Source of the DNA: an uncultured Nesterenkonia sp.
GTDB taxonomy: Bacteria; Actinomycetota; Actinomycetes; Actinomycetales; Micrococcaceae
NCBI GenBank assembly: GCA_947494195.1
Contig: CANLUC010000004.1
Coordinates: forward strand, 186,188-250,187
Direction of reading: 5' to 3'
DNA: 64,000 nucleotides
The notes under the pieces were generated by a model. It ran no database searches. It was not told the origin of the DNA and worked only from the letters and a program-made list of their open reading frames with translations. Shown piece after piece: positions 50,482 through 60,515 of this stretch; the first letter of the stretch is position 1, and each line of letters starts with the position of its first letter. The translations under genes were made by a program, and so were the position numbers.

Positions 50482-51708
50482 ATGGAGATCTCCCCTCTGG
50501 TCTGGATCGTCACTCTCGTTCTGATCATCGGACTGCTGCTCTTCGACTTCGTCTTCCACGTGCGCAAGGCGCACACCCCGACGATCAAGGAGGCGGCCCT
50601 CTGGTCCGCGTTCTACGTCGGCGTGGCCCTGCTCTTCGGCCTGGGGTTCTTCGCGCTGGGCCACCCCGAGATGGCCACGGAGTACTACGCCGGCTACGTC
50701 ACCGAGAAGGCCCTCTCGGTGGACAACCTCTTCGTGTTCCTGGTCATCATGGGCAGCTTCAACGTGCCCCGCGAGTACCAGCAGAAGGTTCTGCTCTTCG
50801 GCATCGTGTTCGCCCTGATCGCCCGCAGCATCTTCATCTTCGTAGGTGCCGGGCTCATCAGCCTGTGGAGCGATGTCTTCTACCTCTTCGGCATCATCCT
50901 GCTGATGACCGCAGGCCAGCTGCTGAAGAAGGAGCTTGCCGGGGATTCAGAGGAGGACGAGTCGGACAACTTCATCATCCGTTTCGCGCGCAGGCATCTG
51001 AACACCACCGAGGAATACCACGGTGACAAGATCACCACTCGGGTCGACGGCAAGCGGATGTTCACCCCGATGCTGCTGGTGATGATCGCCATCGGCGGCA
51101 CCGACCTGCTCTTCGCCGTGGACTCGATCCCGGCCATCTACGGGCTCACCCAGGAGCCGTTCATCGTCTTCGCCGCCACCGCCTTCTCACTGATGGGCCT
51201 GCGGCAGCTCTACTTCCTCATCGATGGTCTTCTGGACCGGCTCATCTACCTGTCCTACGGTCTGGCCCTCATTCTGGGCTTCATCGGCGTCAAGCTCATG
51301 ATCCATGCTCTGCACGAGAACAACCTCGGCTTCATCAACGGCGGCGACGATGTCTCGGTCGTCGAGATCTCCACCGGACTCTCGCTGGTGGTCATCATGG
51401 CCGTGCTCGCAGTGACCGTGACCGCTTCGCTCCTCGCGCCCAAGGGACGCGCTCTGCGCGCCATCCAGAATGCCGAGAAGTACTCGCTGCGGTATGTGGA
51501 CCTGGCAGGCAAAGATCCGGAAGAGCGTGAGTTCAACCTGGTCAAGACCGCCGAACAGTCGGACTACTGGACCGCCAAAGCCCAGGCCGTGCCGGAGCGC
51601 TATCAGGAGGACCTGATCACGCACCGCGACCACTATCTGGCAACGCTGGAGAAGGCGCGCGGCCTGCGCACGGGAGCCTCTGCCGATGGGGAACCGAAGG
51701 CGGCCTGA
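50482..51708 (+). CDS. TerC-family membrane protein, probable Mn exporter
   Basis: A 408-residue integral membrane protein with about nine helices. The two diagnostic segments are EKALSVDNLFVFLVIMGSF and AVDSIPAIYGLTQEPFIVFA with the conserved Asp pair. TerC/Alx-type proteins export manganese and help metalate secreted proteins; historically they are linked to tellurite resistance. The C-terminal 90 residues are soluble and Ala/Glu-rich. ATG 50482 has GAAAGG 7 nt upstream. It is the only gene of its transcript, since the next gene converges after 22 nt. Confidence 0.93.
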   Translation: MEISPLVWIVTLVLIIGLLLFDFVFHVRKAHTPTIKEAALWSAFYVGVALLFGLGFFALGHPEMATEYYAGYVTEKALSVDNLFVFLVIMGSFNVPREYQQKVLLFGIVFALIARSIFIFVGAGLISLWSDVFYLFGIILLMTAGQLLKKELAGDSEEDESDNFIIRFARRHLNTTEEYHGDKITTRVDGKRMFTPMLLVMIAIGGTDLLFAVDSIPAIYGLTQEPFIVFAATAFSLMGLRQLYFLIDGLLDRLIYLSYGLALILGFIGVKLMIHALHENNLGFINGGDDVSVVEISTGLSLVVIMAVLAVTVTASLLAPKGRALRAIQNAEKYSLRYVDLAGKDPEEREFNLVKTAEQSDYWTAKAQAVPERYQEDLITHRDHYLATLEKARGLRTGASADGEPKAA

Positions 51709-51730
51709 CCCGAGGTGTTCTGGCCCGAGG

Positions 51731-53053
51731 TCAGGACGTTCGCTGCAGCAGCTCGCTGAAGACGCGACCGCCGTCTTCGCTCAGCCCGTCGTGATGGAAC
51801 TCGTCGGTCTCCCAGACGGTGATGCCAGCGACCTCATCCGCGGTCTCCCAGGAGAGTTCACGCGCGACGTAGACATCATCGGTGTAGAGCGCCGCAGCCG
51901 TGGGAACACGGTTGCGGCGCAGCTGCGCCAGGTCATAGAGCGGCTCCCAGTCTTCGACGGCGGCCAGTTCCTCTGCCGCCGCCGCCAGCTCCTTCAGCGC
52001 CGGGTCCAGCTGGAGATGCTCGCGGAGGATCATCTCGCCGAGCAGCAGCGGAGATTCTCCGTTCGGATCAAACTCCTCGAACTCGTCCAGCACCCGCTCG
52101 GCCGACCAGTTCGTGGCCGGGCGTCCCTCGGTGAGTTCTGCGGGCTGCCCGTAGATCGACTCGTGCATCACGGCATACATCGGGTTCGCTGCGAAGGAGA
52201 GCTGCTGGCCCACTGTGCTCAGGAAGGTGTCTGAGAGCTCGGTCCGATCGGCGGAGGTGAACGCCTCCTCGAGCAGGTAGTGCAAGCTGTCTGCTCGCGT
52301 GTTGCCGCCCAGGAGCATGCCGATCATCTGCAGCCGCGCCGGAGTCAGCGGCGAGCCGTCCGGAAGCTGCACGGGGTGGGCGCGCAGGTGGGCGAAGACG
52401 GCATCGAGGATCTCGCGATCCTGCGGGAACCTGGCGAAGTGTTCACGGTTGCGGCTGCGCATCTTCACGTAGGTGGCGCGGTAGACCCGGTCAGCGTGTC
52501 CCGACAACGGGCCGAGTCCGCCGGTGATCAGTGCTCGGTCCAGGGACTCGGGCGCAAAGGAGAGGTAGCTGAGCGTGGCGAAGCCGCCGAAGCTCTGCCC
52601 GAGCACGCTCCAGGAGCTCAGCCCGAGGCTGCGTCGGAACGCCTCGGCATCTCTCACGATGGAATCGGCTCGGAAGTGGCGCATATACGCGGCCTGGGCC
52701 GCAGCGTCGCCGCGCAGGGCCAGCGACTGCCGGTTCAGCGGCGCCGAGAGACCCGTGCCGCGCTGATCCAGCATCAGGATGCGGAACTCTTTGCCTGCTT
52801 CGGCCATCCAGCCGCCGAGCTTGGCCGGCCGGCTGCCCTTCCCGCCGGGCCCGCCCTGAAGGAAGAGCAGCCAGGGGAGGGAGTCCACCCGCTCAGCCCC
52901 TTGCTTCACGTTCTCCGCCGCGACAAACTCACGGGCGTAGAGGCGGATCTGCTCGCCGTCGGGGTTCTTGGAATCGAGAGGCACGTCGAGCCAGTGGTCG
53001 GTGATCTGTGTGCCGTCGATCAGCGTGGAGGTGCTTCCTGCCGTGCTGCTCAT
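51731..53053 (-). CDS. Proline iminopeptidase-like alpha/beta hydrolase (S33)
   Basis: A 440-residue alpha/beta hydrolase. LLFLQGGPGGKG is the oxyanion loop (HGGPG equivalent), VLGQSFGGFATL carries the nucleophile Ser, and the C-terminal DDVYVARE and TDEFHHDGL give the acid and His. The family releases N-terminal proline from peptides. Its ATG overlaps the helicase stop by 4 nt (ATGA), making it the last gene of the HAD-MBL-helicase run. Confidence 0.92.
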   Translation of the reverse strand: MSSTAGSTSTLIDGTQITDHWLDVPLDSKNPDGEQIRLYAREFVAAENVKQGAERVDSLPWLLFLQGGPGGKGSRPAKLGGWMAEAGKEFRILMLDQRGTGLSAPLNRQSLALRGDAAAQAAYMRHFRADSIVRDAEAFRRSLGLSSWSVLGQSFGGFATLSYLSFAPESLDRALITGGLGPLSGHADRVYRATYVKMRSRNREHFARFPQDREILDAVFAHLRAHPVQLPDGSPLTPARLQMIGMLLGGNTRADSLHYLLEEAFTSADRTELSDTFLSTVGQQLSFAANPMYAVMHESIYGQPAELTEGRPATNWSAERVLDEFEEFDPNGESPLLLGEMILREHLQLDPALKELAAAAEELAAVEDWEPLYDLAQLRRNRVPTAAALYTDDVYVARELSWETADEVAGITVWETDEFHHDGLSEDGGRVFSELLQRTS

Positions 53054-55710
53054 CCCAGTTCGCCCACTCGGTCCATGACGACCACCGGGGCGCCGGTCTC
53101 ATCCGAGGCGGTGAGGTCGATCCAGGCGTGGATTCCCCAGTCGTGGTGGGACTCGGGGTCGTCCAAGACCTGCACGGCACGCCACCAGCGGCGCTCGGCA
53201 TTGGGGGTGTCTTTCGGTGAGACGTCGATGCGGACCAGCGAGGGCCCGCGGGACTGGGCGTCGGTGTAGAGGTCCTCGTAGACGTCGAAGTAGGCGTCGA
53301 GCGCCTGGCCCCAGCGGTCGGCGTCCCAGCCGTGCTCGGCATCGAGCTCGGCGAGCTTCGCCTCCTTCTCGTGGGCGAAGAGCTCCGCGCGCAGGAACAT
53401 CGCGTTGCGGACCATCACCTTGAAGGCGCGGGGGTTGGAGGTCACCCGGTCCGGATGGTCCAGGGCGGAGATGTCGGCCTCCATGGCGGCGAGCTCGGCG
53501 AGCTTCTCCGGATCGTCTCCCGCCTGGAGGCGCTCCCACTCCTCGAGCAGCGAGCTGTCGGTCTGCCGGACGACCTCGCCCAGCCACTCCAACAGATCCT
53601 GGAGCTCCTCGGTGAGTCGGTTCTCCGGCACGGTCTGCCGCAGCGCCTTATAGGCGTCGCTGAGGTAGCGCAGCAGCACGCCTTCGGAGCGCGCGATCTG
53701 ATAATGGTTGACCATGTCGGTGAACCCGAAGGCTCGCTCGAGCATGTCGCGCACCACCGATTTGGGCTGCAGCGCATAGTCCGAGACCCACGGGGCACTG
53801 CCGCGGTAGACCTCGAACTGCTGGGTCAGCAGCTCCGCCAGCGGCTGCGGGGGAGTGAGCTCATCGAGGATGCGCATGCGTTCCACATAGTCCACGCCCT
53901 CGGCCTTGAGCTCGCCGATCTTCTCCGACTTCAGCTGCTTCATCTGGGCGCCGGTGACCTGGTGTGGGGTCTCCAGGATGGACTCGATCACGCTGATCAC
54001 GTCCAGCGCGTAGGACTCCGACTCGGCGTCGAGCAGCTCCACGGCCGCCATCGCGAAGGGAGCCAGCGGCTGGTTCAGCGCGAAGTTGTCCTGCAGGTCC
54101 AGGGTCAGGTCGACGGTGCGCCCGTCCTCGTCGGGGCGCTCCAGGCGTTCGAGCACCCCTGCGGTGAGCAGCTCGCGGAGGATCTGCAGCGCCTGACGCT
54201 GCAGCTGCGCCTTGCGGACCGGGGTCTCATCGGCGGCGAGGATCATCCGGCGCATGGCGCGGATCGGATCCTCGGGCCGCTCGAGCAGATGCAGCACCAT
54301 CGAATAGCTGACCTGCATGCGGGAGACCATCGGCTCCGGCGTCGCGGTGATGATCCGCTCGAAGGTCTTCTCGCTCCAGGAGACGAAGCCCTCGCGGGGC
54401 TTCTTCTTGCCGGCGGAGCGGATCGCCTGGGAGACCTTCTTCTCGTCGTCTCCGTGCTTGGACCGAGCCTTGGCGATGGCCTGTTCATTCTCGATCACGT
54501 GCTCCGGCGCCTGGACCACCACGGTCCCGGCGGTGTCATAGCCGGCGCGCCCGGCACGGCCGGCGATCTGGTGGAACTCACGGGCATTCAGCTGCCGGGT
54601 GCGGGTCCCGTCGTATTTGCTCAGCGCGGTCAGCAGCACGGTGCGGATGGGCACGTTGATCCCGACGCCGAGGGTGTCGGTGCCGCAGATGACCTTGAGC
54701 AGACCCTGCTGGGAGAGCTGCTCCACCAGCCGACGATACTTCGGCAGCATGCCGGCGTGGTGCACGCCGATGCCCGCCCGCAGCAGCCGGTTCAGCGTCT
54801 TGCCGAAGCCCTTGGCGAAGCGGAAGGTCTCCAGCTTCACCCGGATCAGCTCGCGCTCCTCCTTGGAGACCACGTTGAGCGAGGCCAGGCCGACGGCGCG
54901 CTCGGCCGCCTCCCGCTGGGAGAAGTGCACCACATAGACCGGAGCCTGGTGAGTGGTGACCAGCTCCTCGAGCTTGGTCTGCAGGGGAGTGGTGGAGTAC
55001 TCGAAGCTCAGCGGCACCGGTCGTTCAGCGCTGCTGACGGTGACGACGTCGCGCCCCGTGCCCTCGCTGAGCCGGGTCTCGAAGCGAGTCGTGTCGCCCA
55101 GCGTGGCGGACATGAGCAGGAACTGCGCGCGGCTTCCGGAGGATCCGCGGCCCGGGCTGCCCGGTTCCGCGCGGCCGGTGAGCTCCAGCAGCGGCACCTG
55201 CCAGGCCCAGCCGCGCTGCGGATCGGCATAGAAGTGGAACTCGTCCATGATGACCGGCCCGACGTCGGCATCCCGACCGTCGCGCAGGGACTCGTTGGCG
55301 AGGATCTCCGCGGTGCAGCAGATGACCGGCGCCGAGGCGTTGACCGAGGAGTCACCGGTGACCATGCCGACGTTCTCGGCGCCGAAGATCTCCACCAGGG
55401 AGAAGAACTTCTCGGAGACCAGCGCCTTGATGGGCGCGGTGTAGACGCTGCGCTCCCCGCGGGAGAGCGCGAAGAAGTGCGCGGCGGTGGCCACCAGGGA
55501 CTTTCCCGAACCGGTGGGCGTGGACATGATCACGTGCTGCCCGTCGGCGAGCTCGAGGATCGCGTCCTGCTGGGCGGGGTAGAGCGTCAGTCCCTGCGTC
55601 TGAGTCCAGGACTCAAAGGCGGCGAAGAGCTCCTCGGGTCCAGGGGGCCCCTGCGATCCGGCGGGGGATTCCAGCTTGAGCAGACGCTTGGACGCGGTGG
55701 CGGCGCTCAC
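53050..55710 (-). CDS. DEAD/DEAH-box helicase with DUF3516 C-terminal region
   Basis: An 886-residue Ski2-like helicase found in actinobacteria. Motif I is STPTGSGKSLVATAA. Motif II is DEFH rather than DEVH or DEAH. Motif III is MSATLGDT and motif VI is QIAGRAGRAGYDTAG. The C-terminal 400 residues are the DUF3516 region, largely helical, of unknown role. RNA processing is likely by analogy with Ski2/Mtr4. GTG 55710 (GTGA overlap with the MBL stop, GCGGGAA 8 nt upstream) is preferred; ATG 55728 would extend it by six residues. It is flanked and coupled on both sides. Confidence 0.9.
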   Translation of the reverse strand: MSAATASKRLLKLESPAGSQGPPGPEELFAAFESWTQTQGLTLYPAQQDAILELADGQHVIMSTPTGSGKSLVATAAHFFALSRGERSVYTAPIKALVSEKFFSLVEIFGAENVGMVTGDSSVNASAPVICCTAEILANESLRDGRDADVGPVIMDEFHFYADPQRGWAWQVPLLELTGRAEPGSPGRGSSGSRAQFLLMSATLGDTTRFETRLSEGTGRDVVTVSSAERPVPLSFEYSTTPLQTKLEELVTTHQAPVYVVHFSQREAAERAVGLASLNVVSKEERELIRVKLETFRFAKGFGKTLNRLLRAGIGVHHAGMLPKYRRLVEQLSQQGLLKVICGTDTLGVGINVPIRTVLLTALSKYDGTRTRQLNAREFHQIAGRAGRAGYDTAGTVVVQAPEHVIENEQAIAKARSKHGDDEKKVSQAIRSAGKKKPREGFVSWSEKTFERIITATPEPMVSRMQVSYSMVLHLLERPEDPIRAMRRMILAADETPVRKAQLQRQALQILRELLTAGVLERLERPDEDGRTVDLTLDLQDNFALNQPLAPFAMAAVELLDAESESYALDVISVIESILETPHQVTGAQMKQLKSEKIGELKAEGVDYVERMRILDELTPPQPLAELLTQQFEVYRGSAPWVSDYALQPKSVVRDMLERAFGFTDMVNHYQIARSEGVLLRYLSDAYKALRQTVPENRLTEELQDLLEWLGEVVRQTDSSLLEEWERLQAGDDPEKLAELAAMEADISALDHPDRVTSNPRAFKVMVRNAMFLRAELFAHEKEAKLAELDAEHGWDADRWGQALDAYFDVYEDLYTDAQSRGPSLVRIDVSPKDTPNAERRWWRAVQVLDDPESHHDWGIHAWIDLTASDETGAPVVVMDRVGELG

Positions 55711-56399
55711 CAGCCGCGTTCCCGCCATGCGGGGAGCTGGGCGCGTTCGGCGCCCAACGTCGTGGGTCTGCCGTGGCCGGGATGAATGATCGTGTCGTCC
55801 TCGTAGAGGTCGAAGATGCGGGCTTCGACGTCGTCGAGCAGCGTGGTGAAATCCTCCCGCGCCCAGGTCTTGCCGACTCCGCCGGGGAACAGCGAGTCCC
55901 CGGTGAAGATGTGGGTGGGGCCGTCCTCCACGGGGTAGACGAAGGCCACCGAGCCGGGGGTGTGGCCGCGCAGGTGGATCACGTCCAGGGCGATGCCGTC
56001 GTAGCTCAGCTGATCGCCGTGCTGGACCCGGCGGTCGATGGTCACGCCCTTCTCTGCCTCGATGGTCGGGGCATCCGCTTCACCGGCCGCAGCCTCGATC
56101 CCGGTGCCCGTGGCTGTTTCCGCGGTGGGGGTATCGAGCAGGTCGGGGAGGGCCCGGATGTGGTCCCAGTGCGCATGGCTGGTGAGCACGGCGGCGAGCT
56201 CCAGCGGGCAGGGGGTGTCCGGCGTGGCGGAGGCCAGCAGCTCCCGGATCGCCCCGGCGTCGTCGGCGGCATCGATCAGCACCTGGACCCCGGACTTCTT
56301 CGCGGTCAGCAGATAGACGTTGTTGTCCATCTCGGAGACGGACACGCGTCGAAGCGTGATGGCGGGCAGATCGTAGAGCAGGGAACTGTCAGAGGGCAT
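55707..56399 (-). CDS. MBL-fold metallo-hydrolase
   Basis: A 230-residue glyoxalase II-like hydrolase. The metal ligands are in TSHAHWDHI, GHTPGSVAFVY, GDSLFPGG and IIHPGHG. It probably hydrolyses a thioester or is a general MBL esterase. The central 30 residues (ETATGTGIEAAAGEADAP) are a low-complexity insert. ATG 56399 starts 5 nt after the HAD stop, and its stop overlaps the helicase start. Confidence 0.9.
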   Translation of the reverse strand: MPSDSSLLYDLPAITLRRVSVSEMDNNVYLLTAKKSGVQVLIDAADDAGAIRELLASATPDTPCPLELAAVLTSHAHWDHIRALPDLLDTPTAETATGTGIEAAAGEADAPTIEAEKGVTIDRRVQHGDQLSYDGIALDVIHLRGHTPGSVAFVYPVEDGPTHIFTGDSLFPGGVGKTWAREDFTTLLDDVEARIFDLYEDDTIIHPGHGRPTTLGAERAQLPAWRERGW

Positions 56400-56404
56400 G
56401 GGGC

Positions 56405-57241
56405 TCAGTCTAGGGTCTGGGGTGCTGGAGCGGCCACGGGCTCGGCCTGCTCGGCGCAAGAGACGGTCGGCGGCACGGGGGTCAGAATTCCCACCCCGGC
56501 GAGGGCCTGCCGAAGCTGATCCGCGGTGTCCACGAGGGGGGCCGCTCCGGCCTGCTGCAGCTCACCCTCGGGCGCGTACCCCCAGTTCACCCCGATGCAG
56601 CGCAGTCCATGATCGGCGGCGCCGTCGACATCGAAGATCCGATCACCCACCATGACGACGCGGGCGTCCGAGCTGGACTCGAGGGTTCCGCTGGTGGCGG
56701 AGCTGAGGCCGATCGCTGCCAGCGCAGCGCCGACGATCGGGCCCTTGCCCGCGTGCGGGATCGACTCGTCCTCCGGAGAGCCGTGCACCGCGGCGAAGTG
56801 CTCGCGGATGCCCATGATGCTCAGCAGCCGCTCGGCCAGACCGGTGGGCTTCGAGGTGGCCACCGCGCAGGTCACACCTGCCGCGTTGAGCGTGCTCAGC
56901 AGCTCTTCGATGCCCGGGTAGACCCGGCTGGCCTGCATGCCTTCGGCCAGGTACTGCTGCCGGTATTCCTCCACGATGGAAGGGATCAGCGCCTCGGTGA
57001 CTCCGGGCAGGCTGGCCAGCGAGGCGGCCAGCGGCGGACCGACGAACGAGTCCAGCCGCTCCTGGTCTGGCACCTCGATGCCGTGCACCCGCAGCGCGTG
57101 ACTGATGCCGCTGGTGATGGCGCCCGCGGGGTCCACCAGGGTGCCGTCGAGGTCGAAGAGCACGGCACGCGGGCCGGCGGAGTCGGAGGCATCGGTCGAG
57201 TGGTCGTCGGGGCGGGGTGCGGGGGAGGAGTCGAAGGTCAC
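56405..57241 (-). CDS. HAD-family phosphatase (phosphoglycolate phosphatase-like)
   Basis: A 278-residue HAD hydrolase. The nucleophile motif is VLFDLDGTLVDP, motif II AVATSKPTGLA, and motif IV MVGDRIFDVDGA. The cap (GPPLAASLASLPG) is like Gph. GTG 57241 is preferred; there is no Shine-Dalgarno, and CAGAAT 6 nt upstream is a near -10. The C-terminus has a Pro/Ala-rich tail (ILTPVPPTVSCAEQAEPVAA). It heads the four-gene operon and is divergent from uvrA. Confidence 0.88.
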   Translation of the reverse strand: MTFDSSPAPRPDDHSTDASDSAGPRAVLFDLDGTLVDPAGAITSGISHALRVHGIEVPDQERLDSFVGPPLAASLASLPGVTEALIPSIVEEYRQQYLAEGMQASRVYPGIEELLSTLNAAGVTCAVATSKPTGLAERLLSIMGIREHFAAVHGSPEDESIPHAGKGPIVGAALAAIGLSSATSGTLESSSDARVVMVGDRIFDVDGAADHGLRCIGVNWGYAPEGELQQAGAAPLVDTADQLRQALAGVGILTPVPPTVSCAEQAEPVAAPAPQTLD

Positions 57242-57261
57242 CGCGCCATTCTGGCACGCCC

Positions 57262-57369
57262 TCCCGCGCTGAGCGGCAGAACGTTCACCTTCCCGCGCTG
57301 AGGGGCGGAAACTCCGAGCAGTTAGGCCCGAAAACCGCGTGAGATGCTCGGAGAATCCGCCGCTCAACG
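57262..57369. repeat. Inverted and direct repeats between the HAD gene and uvrA
   Basis: Two 25-nt arms, 57296-57320 and 57345-57369, are complementary at 21 of 25 positions, with a perfect 9-bp core CTCCGAGCA/TGCTCGGAG next to the 24-nt loop. In addition 57262-57281 and 57291-57310 match at 18 of 20 positions, so the left arm is partly duplicated. It could be an interspersed palindromic element or a regulatory hairpin; it is not a classic terminator, as no U-run follows. Confidence 0.7.
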
Positions 57370-57396
57370 GGGTGGGTGACCTGCCGCACTCTCACT

Positions 57397-57412
57397 TCGA
57401 ACATTTGTTCGA
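57397..57412. promoter_or_regulatory. SOS (LexA) box of uvrA
   Basis: TCGAACATTTGTTCGA is a perfect match to the actinobacterial LexA consensus TCGAAC-N4-GTTCGA. It overlaps the uvrA -35, so LexA should repress until DNA damage. Confidence 0.92.
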
Positions 57413-57433
57413 GCCCCTCAGGGGTTCTACACT
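57405..57433 (+). promoter_or_regulatory. uvrA promoter, leaderless
   Basis: TTGTTC (57405-57410) and TACACT (57428-57433) are 17 nt apart. The start point would fall at GTG 57441 itself, 7 nt after the -10. Confidence 0.75.
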
Positions 57434-57440
57434 GAAGCAC

Positions 57441-60437
57441 GTGTCAGAGCGAGCAGCCGAAACAGCCATCATCGAATCCGTAGACGACTATTACGCCGAG
57501 GGTGCGCGACGAAAGTCCGCCACCAACGGCACGATCGGTCGTGCCGAGGCGGATCGGATCGTGGTGCAGGGTGCCCGCGAGCACAACCTCAAGGACGTCA
57601 CCGTGGAGCTGCCGCGGAACTCCTTCATCGTCTTCACCGGCCTCTCCGGCTCGGGCAAGTCCTCATTGGCCTTCGACACCATCTTCGCCGAGGGTCAGCG
57701 CCGCTACGTCGAGTCGCTCTCCGCGTACGCCCGGCAGTTCCTGGGCAGGGTAGACAAGCCGGACATCGACTTCATCGAGGGGCTCTCCCCGGCGGTCTCC
57801 ATCGACCAGAAGTCCACCTCGAAGAACCCGCGCTCCACGGTGGGCACGGTCACCGAGATCCATGACTACCTGCGCCTGCTCTGGGCCCGCATCGGCGTGC
57901 CGCACTGCCCGGTCTGTGGCGAGAAGATCGAGCGCCAGACCCCGCAGCAGATCGTGGACCAGGTCCTCGGCTTCCCGGAGAAGACCCGCTTCCAGGTGCT
58001 GGCCCCAGTGGTCCGCGGCCGCAAGGGCGAGTTCAAGGACCTCTTCCGCGACCTCGCCTCTGAAGGCTTCTCCCGCGCCATCGTGGACGGGGAGATCATC
58101 CAGCTCAGCGAGCCGCCCACGCTGGAGAAGACCTATAAGCACCAGATCGAGGTCATCATCGACCGCCTGGTCATCCGTGACGGCATGCGCCAGCGGCTCA
58201 CCGACTCGGTGGAGACCGCGCTGAAGCTCGCCGACGGCCGGCTGGTCATCGACCTGGTGGACCTCGACGACGACGGCGAACCCACCAACGACCGGGTCCC
58301 CGAAGGCCTCACCGGGCCCAAGCACCGGCCCTTCTCGGAGAACCTGGCCTGCCCGAATGAGCACCCGCTCGAGCTCGACGAGATCGAGCCGCGCTCCTTC
58401 TCCTTCAACAACCCCTTCGGCGCCTGCCAGGTCTGCTCCGGAATCGGCTCCAGCCTCGAGGTCGACATCGACCTGGTGATCCCCGATGACACGCTCTCCC
58501 TCGAGGGCGGCGCCATCGCGCCCTGGGCGCTGGGCAAGGCCTCCAAGGACTACTGGCTCCGGCTGATCTCCGGCCTCTCCAAGGAGCTGGACTTCTCCGT
58601 GCGCACTCCCTGGAAGGATCTGCCCAAGAAGGCGCAGAAGGCGCTGCTGCACGGGCGCAACCATAAGGTCGTGGTTCAGTACCGCAACCGCTTCGGCCGC
58701 GAACGCACCTATTCCACCGGGTTCGAAGGCGTGCTCTCCTACATCTCGCGCAAGCACCTCGAAGTGGAGTCCGACAACGCCAGGGATCGCTACGAGCAGT
58801 ACATGCGCCAGATCCCCTGCCCGGCCTGCAACGGTCAGCGGCTGAACCCCGCCGCGCTGGCGGTCACCGTCCAGGGCGCCTCGATCGCGGAGATCGCCCG
58901 CCTGCCGCTGGACAAGTGCGCTGAGTTCTTCTCCACGGTGAAGCTCTCGGCCCGTGACGCCACCATCGCCGACCAGGTGCTCAAAGAGATCATGGCGCGG
59001 CTGAACTTCCTGCTCGACGTCGGGCTCAGCTACCTCAACCTCGAGCGCGCCGCCGGGACGCTCTCCGGGGGCGAGGCCCAGCGCATCCGGCTCGCCACCC
59101 AGATCGGCTCCGGACTGGTCGGGGTGCTCTACGTGCTGGACGAGCCCTCCATCGGGCTGCACCAGCGGGACAACGCCCGGCTGATCCAGACGCTCACCCG
59201 GCTGCGTGACCTCGGCAACACGCTGATCGTGGTGGAACACGATGAGGACACCATCGCCGAGGCGGACTGGATCGTGGACATCGGTCCCGGTGCCGGCGAG
59301 CGGGGCGGTGAGATCGTGCACTCCGGCTCCGTCCAGGGACTGCGCGAGAACACCCACTCGATCACCGGTGACTACCTCGCGGGCCGGCGCAGCATCCCGG
59401 TGCCCACCACGCGCCGCCCGGTGGACAAGACTCGGATGCTCAAGGTCATCGAGGCCCAGGAGAACAACCTGGACAAGGTCTCCGTGGAGATCCCGCTGGG
59501 GATCTTCCTCTCTGTCACCGGCGTCTCCGGATCGGGCAAGTCCACGCTGATCAACGAGATCCTCTACAAGTCCCTGGCGAACAAGCTCAACGGAGCCAAG
59601 CAGGTCCCCGGCCGGCATCGCAGGATCGACGGGATCGACGATCACCTGGACAAGGTGATCCACGTGGACCAGTCACCGATCGGGCGCACCCCCCGCTCGA
59701 ACCCGGCAACCTACACCGGCGTCTTCGACCACGTCCGCAAGCTCTTCGCCCAGGCGCCGGAGTCCAAGACCCGCGGCTACCAGCCTGGCCGGTTCTCCTT
59801 CAACATCAAGGGCGGCCGCTGCGAAGCCTGCTCGGGCGACGGCACGCTGAAGATCGAGATGAACTTCCTGCCCGACGTCTACGTGCCCTGCGAGGTCTGC
59901 CACGGCGCCCGCTACAACCGCGAGACGCTCGAGGTGAAGTACAAGAACAAGAACATCGCAGAGGTCCTCGACATGCCGATCGAGGAGGCCGCGGAGTTCT
60001 TCGCGGCCTTCGCTCCGATCGCGAGGCATCTCAACACGCTGGTCGAGGTGGGCCTGGGCTACGTCCGGCTGGGCCAGTCCGCCACCACGCTCTCCGGCGG
60101 CGAGGCGCAGCGCGTGAAGCTGGCCAGCGAGCTGCAGCGCCGCTCCAACGGGCGCAGCGTCTACGTGCTCGACGAGCCCACCACGGGGCTGCACTTCGAA
60201 GACATCCGCAAGCTGCTCCAGGTCCTGCAGGGACTGGTCGAGAAGGGCAACAGCGTGATCACCATCGAGCACAACCTCGACGTGATCAAGTCCTCCGACT
60301 GGGTGATCGACCTCGGACCCGAAGGGGGAAGCGGCGGCGGGCTCGTCGTCGCCCAGGGCACCCCGGAGAAGGTCGCCTCCACGGCCGAGAAGACCGGATC
60401 CCATACCGGCGCGTTCCTCGCACCACTGCTAAAGTGA
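57441..60437 (+). CDS. uvrA: UvrABC system protein A
   Basis: UvrA is the damage-sensing ABC ATPase of nucleotide excision repair. The first Walker A is [20 protein letters not shown] and the second [20 protein letters not shown] signatures are [17 protein letters not shown] and [16 protein letters not shown]. Zinc-binding CxxC pairs occur at [23 protein letters not shown] and CEVCHG. GTG 57441 gives 998 aa; the longer frame would run through the SOS box and promoter. The N-terminal 30 residues before the first domain are variable. Confidence 0.98.
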   Translation: MSERAAETAIIESVDDYYAEGARRKSATNGTIGRAEADRIVVQGAREHNLKDVTVELPRNSFIVFTGLSGSGKSSLAFDTIFAEGQRRYVESLSAYARQFLGRVDKPDIDFIEGLSPAVSIDQKSTSKNPRSTVGTVTEIHDYLRLLWARIGVPHCPVCGEKIERQTPQQIVDQVLGFPEKTRFQVLAPVVRGRKGEFKDLFRDLASEGFSRAIVDGEIIQLSEPPTLEKTYKHQIEVIIDRLVIRDGMRQRLTDSVETALKLADGRLVIDLVDLDDDGEPTNDRVPEGLTGPKHRPFSENLACPNEHPLELDEIEPRSFSFNNPFGACQVCSGIGSSLEVDIDLVIPDDTLSLEGGAIAPWALGKASKDYWLRLISGLSKELDFSVRTPWKDLPKKAQKALLHGRNHKVVVQYRNRFGRERTYSTGFEGVLSYISRKHLEVESDNARDRYEQYMRQIPCPACNGQRLNPAALAVTVQGASIAEIARLPLDKCAEFFSTVKLSARDATIADQVLKEIMARLNFLLDVGLSYLNLERAAGTLSGGEAQRIRLATQIGSGLVGVLYVLDEPSIGLHQRDNARLIQTLTRLRDLGNTLIVVEHDEDTIAEADWIVDIGPGAGERGGEIVHSGSVQGLRENTHSITGDYLAGRRSIPVPTTRRPVDKTRMLKVIEAQENNLDKVSVEIPLGIFLSVTGVSGSGKSTLINEILYKSLANKLNGAKQVPGRHRRIDGIDDHLDKVIHVDQSPIGRTPRSNPATYTGVFDHVRKLFAQAPESKTRGYQPGRFSFNIKGGRCEACSGDGTLKIEMNFLPDVYVPCEVCHGARYNRETLEVKYKNKNIAEVLDMPIEEAAEFFAAFAPIARHLNTLVEVGLGYVRLGQSATTLSGGEAQRVKLASELQRRSNGRSVYVLDEPTTGLHFEDIRKLLQVLQGLVEKGNSVITIEHNLDVIKSSDWVIDLGPEGGSGGGLVVAQGTPEKVASTAEKTGSHTGAFLAPLLK

Positions 60438-60515
60438 GTGGGCCAGTTCACAGACCGGCACCCACGGCACAGAGCAGAACGACGTCGCTGATCAGCGAGT
60501 AAGCGGAGGCACCAG

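Noticed and set aside
57663-59663. Minus-strand frame (666 aa) inside uvrA
   Set aside because: Antisense shadow of uvrA, low-complexity composition.
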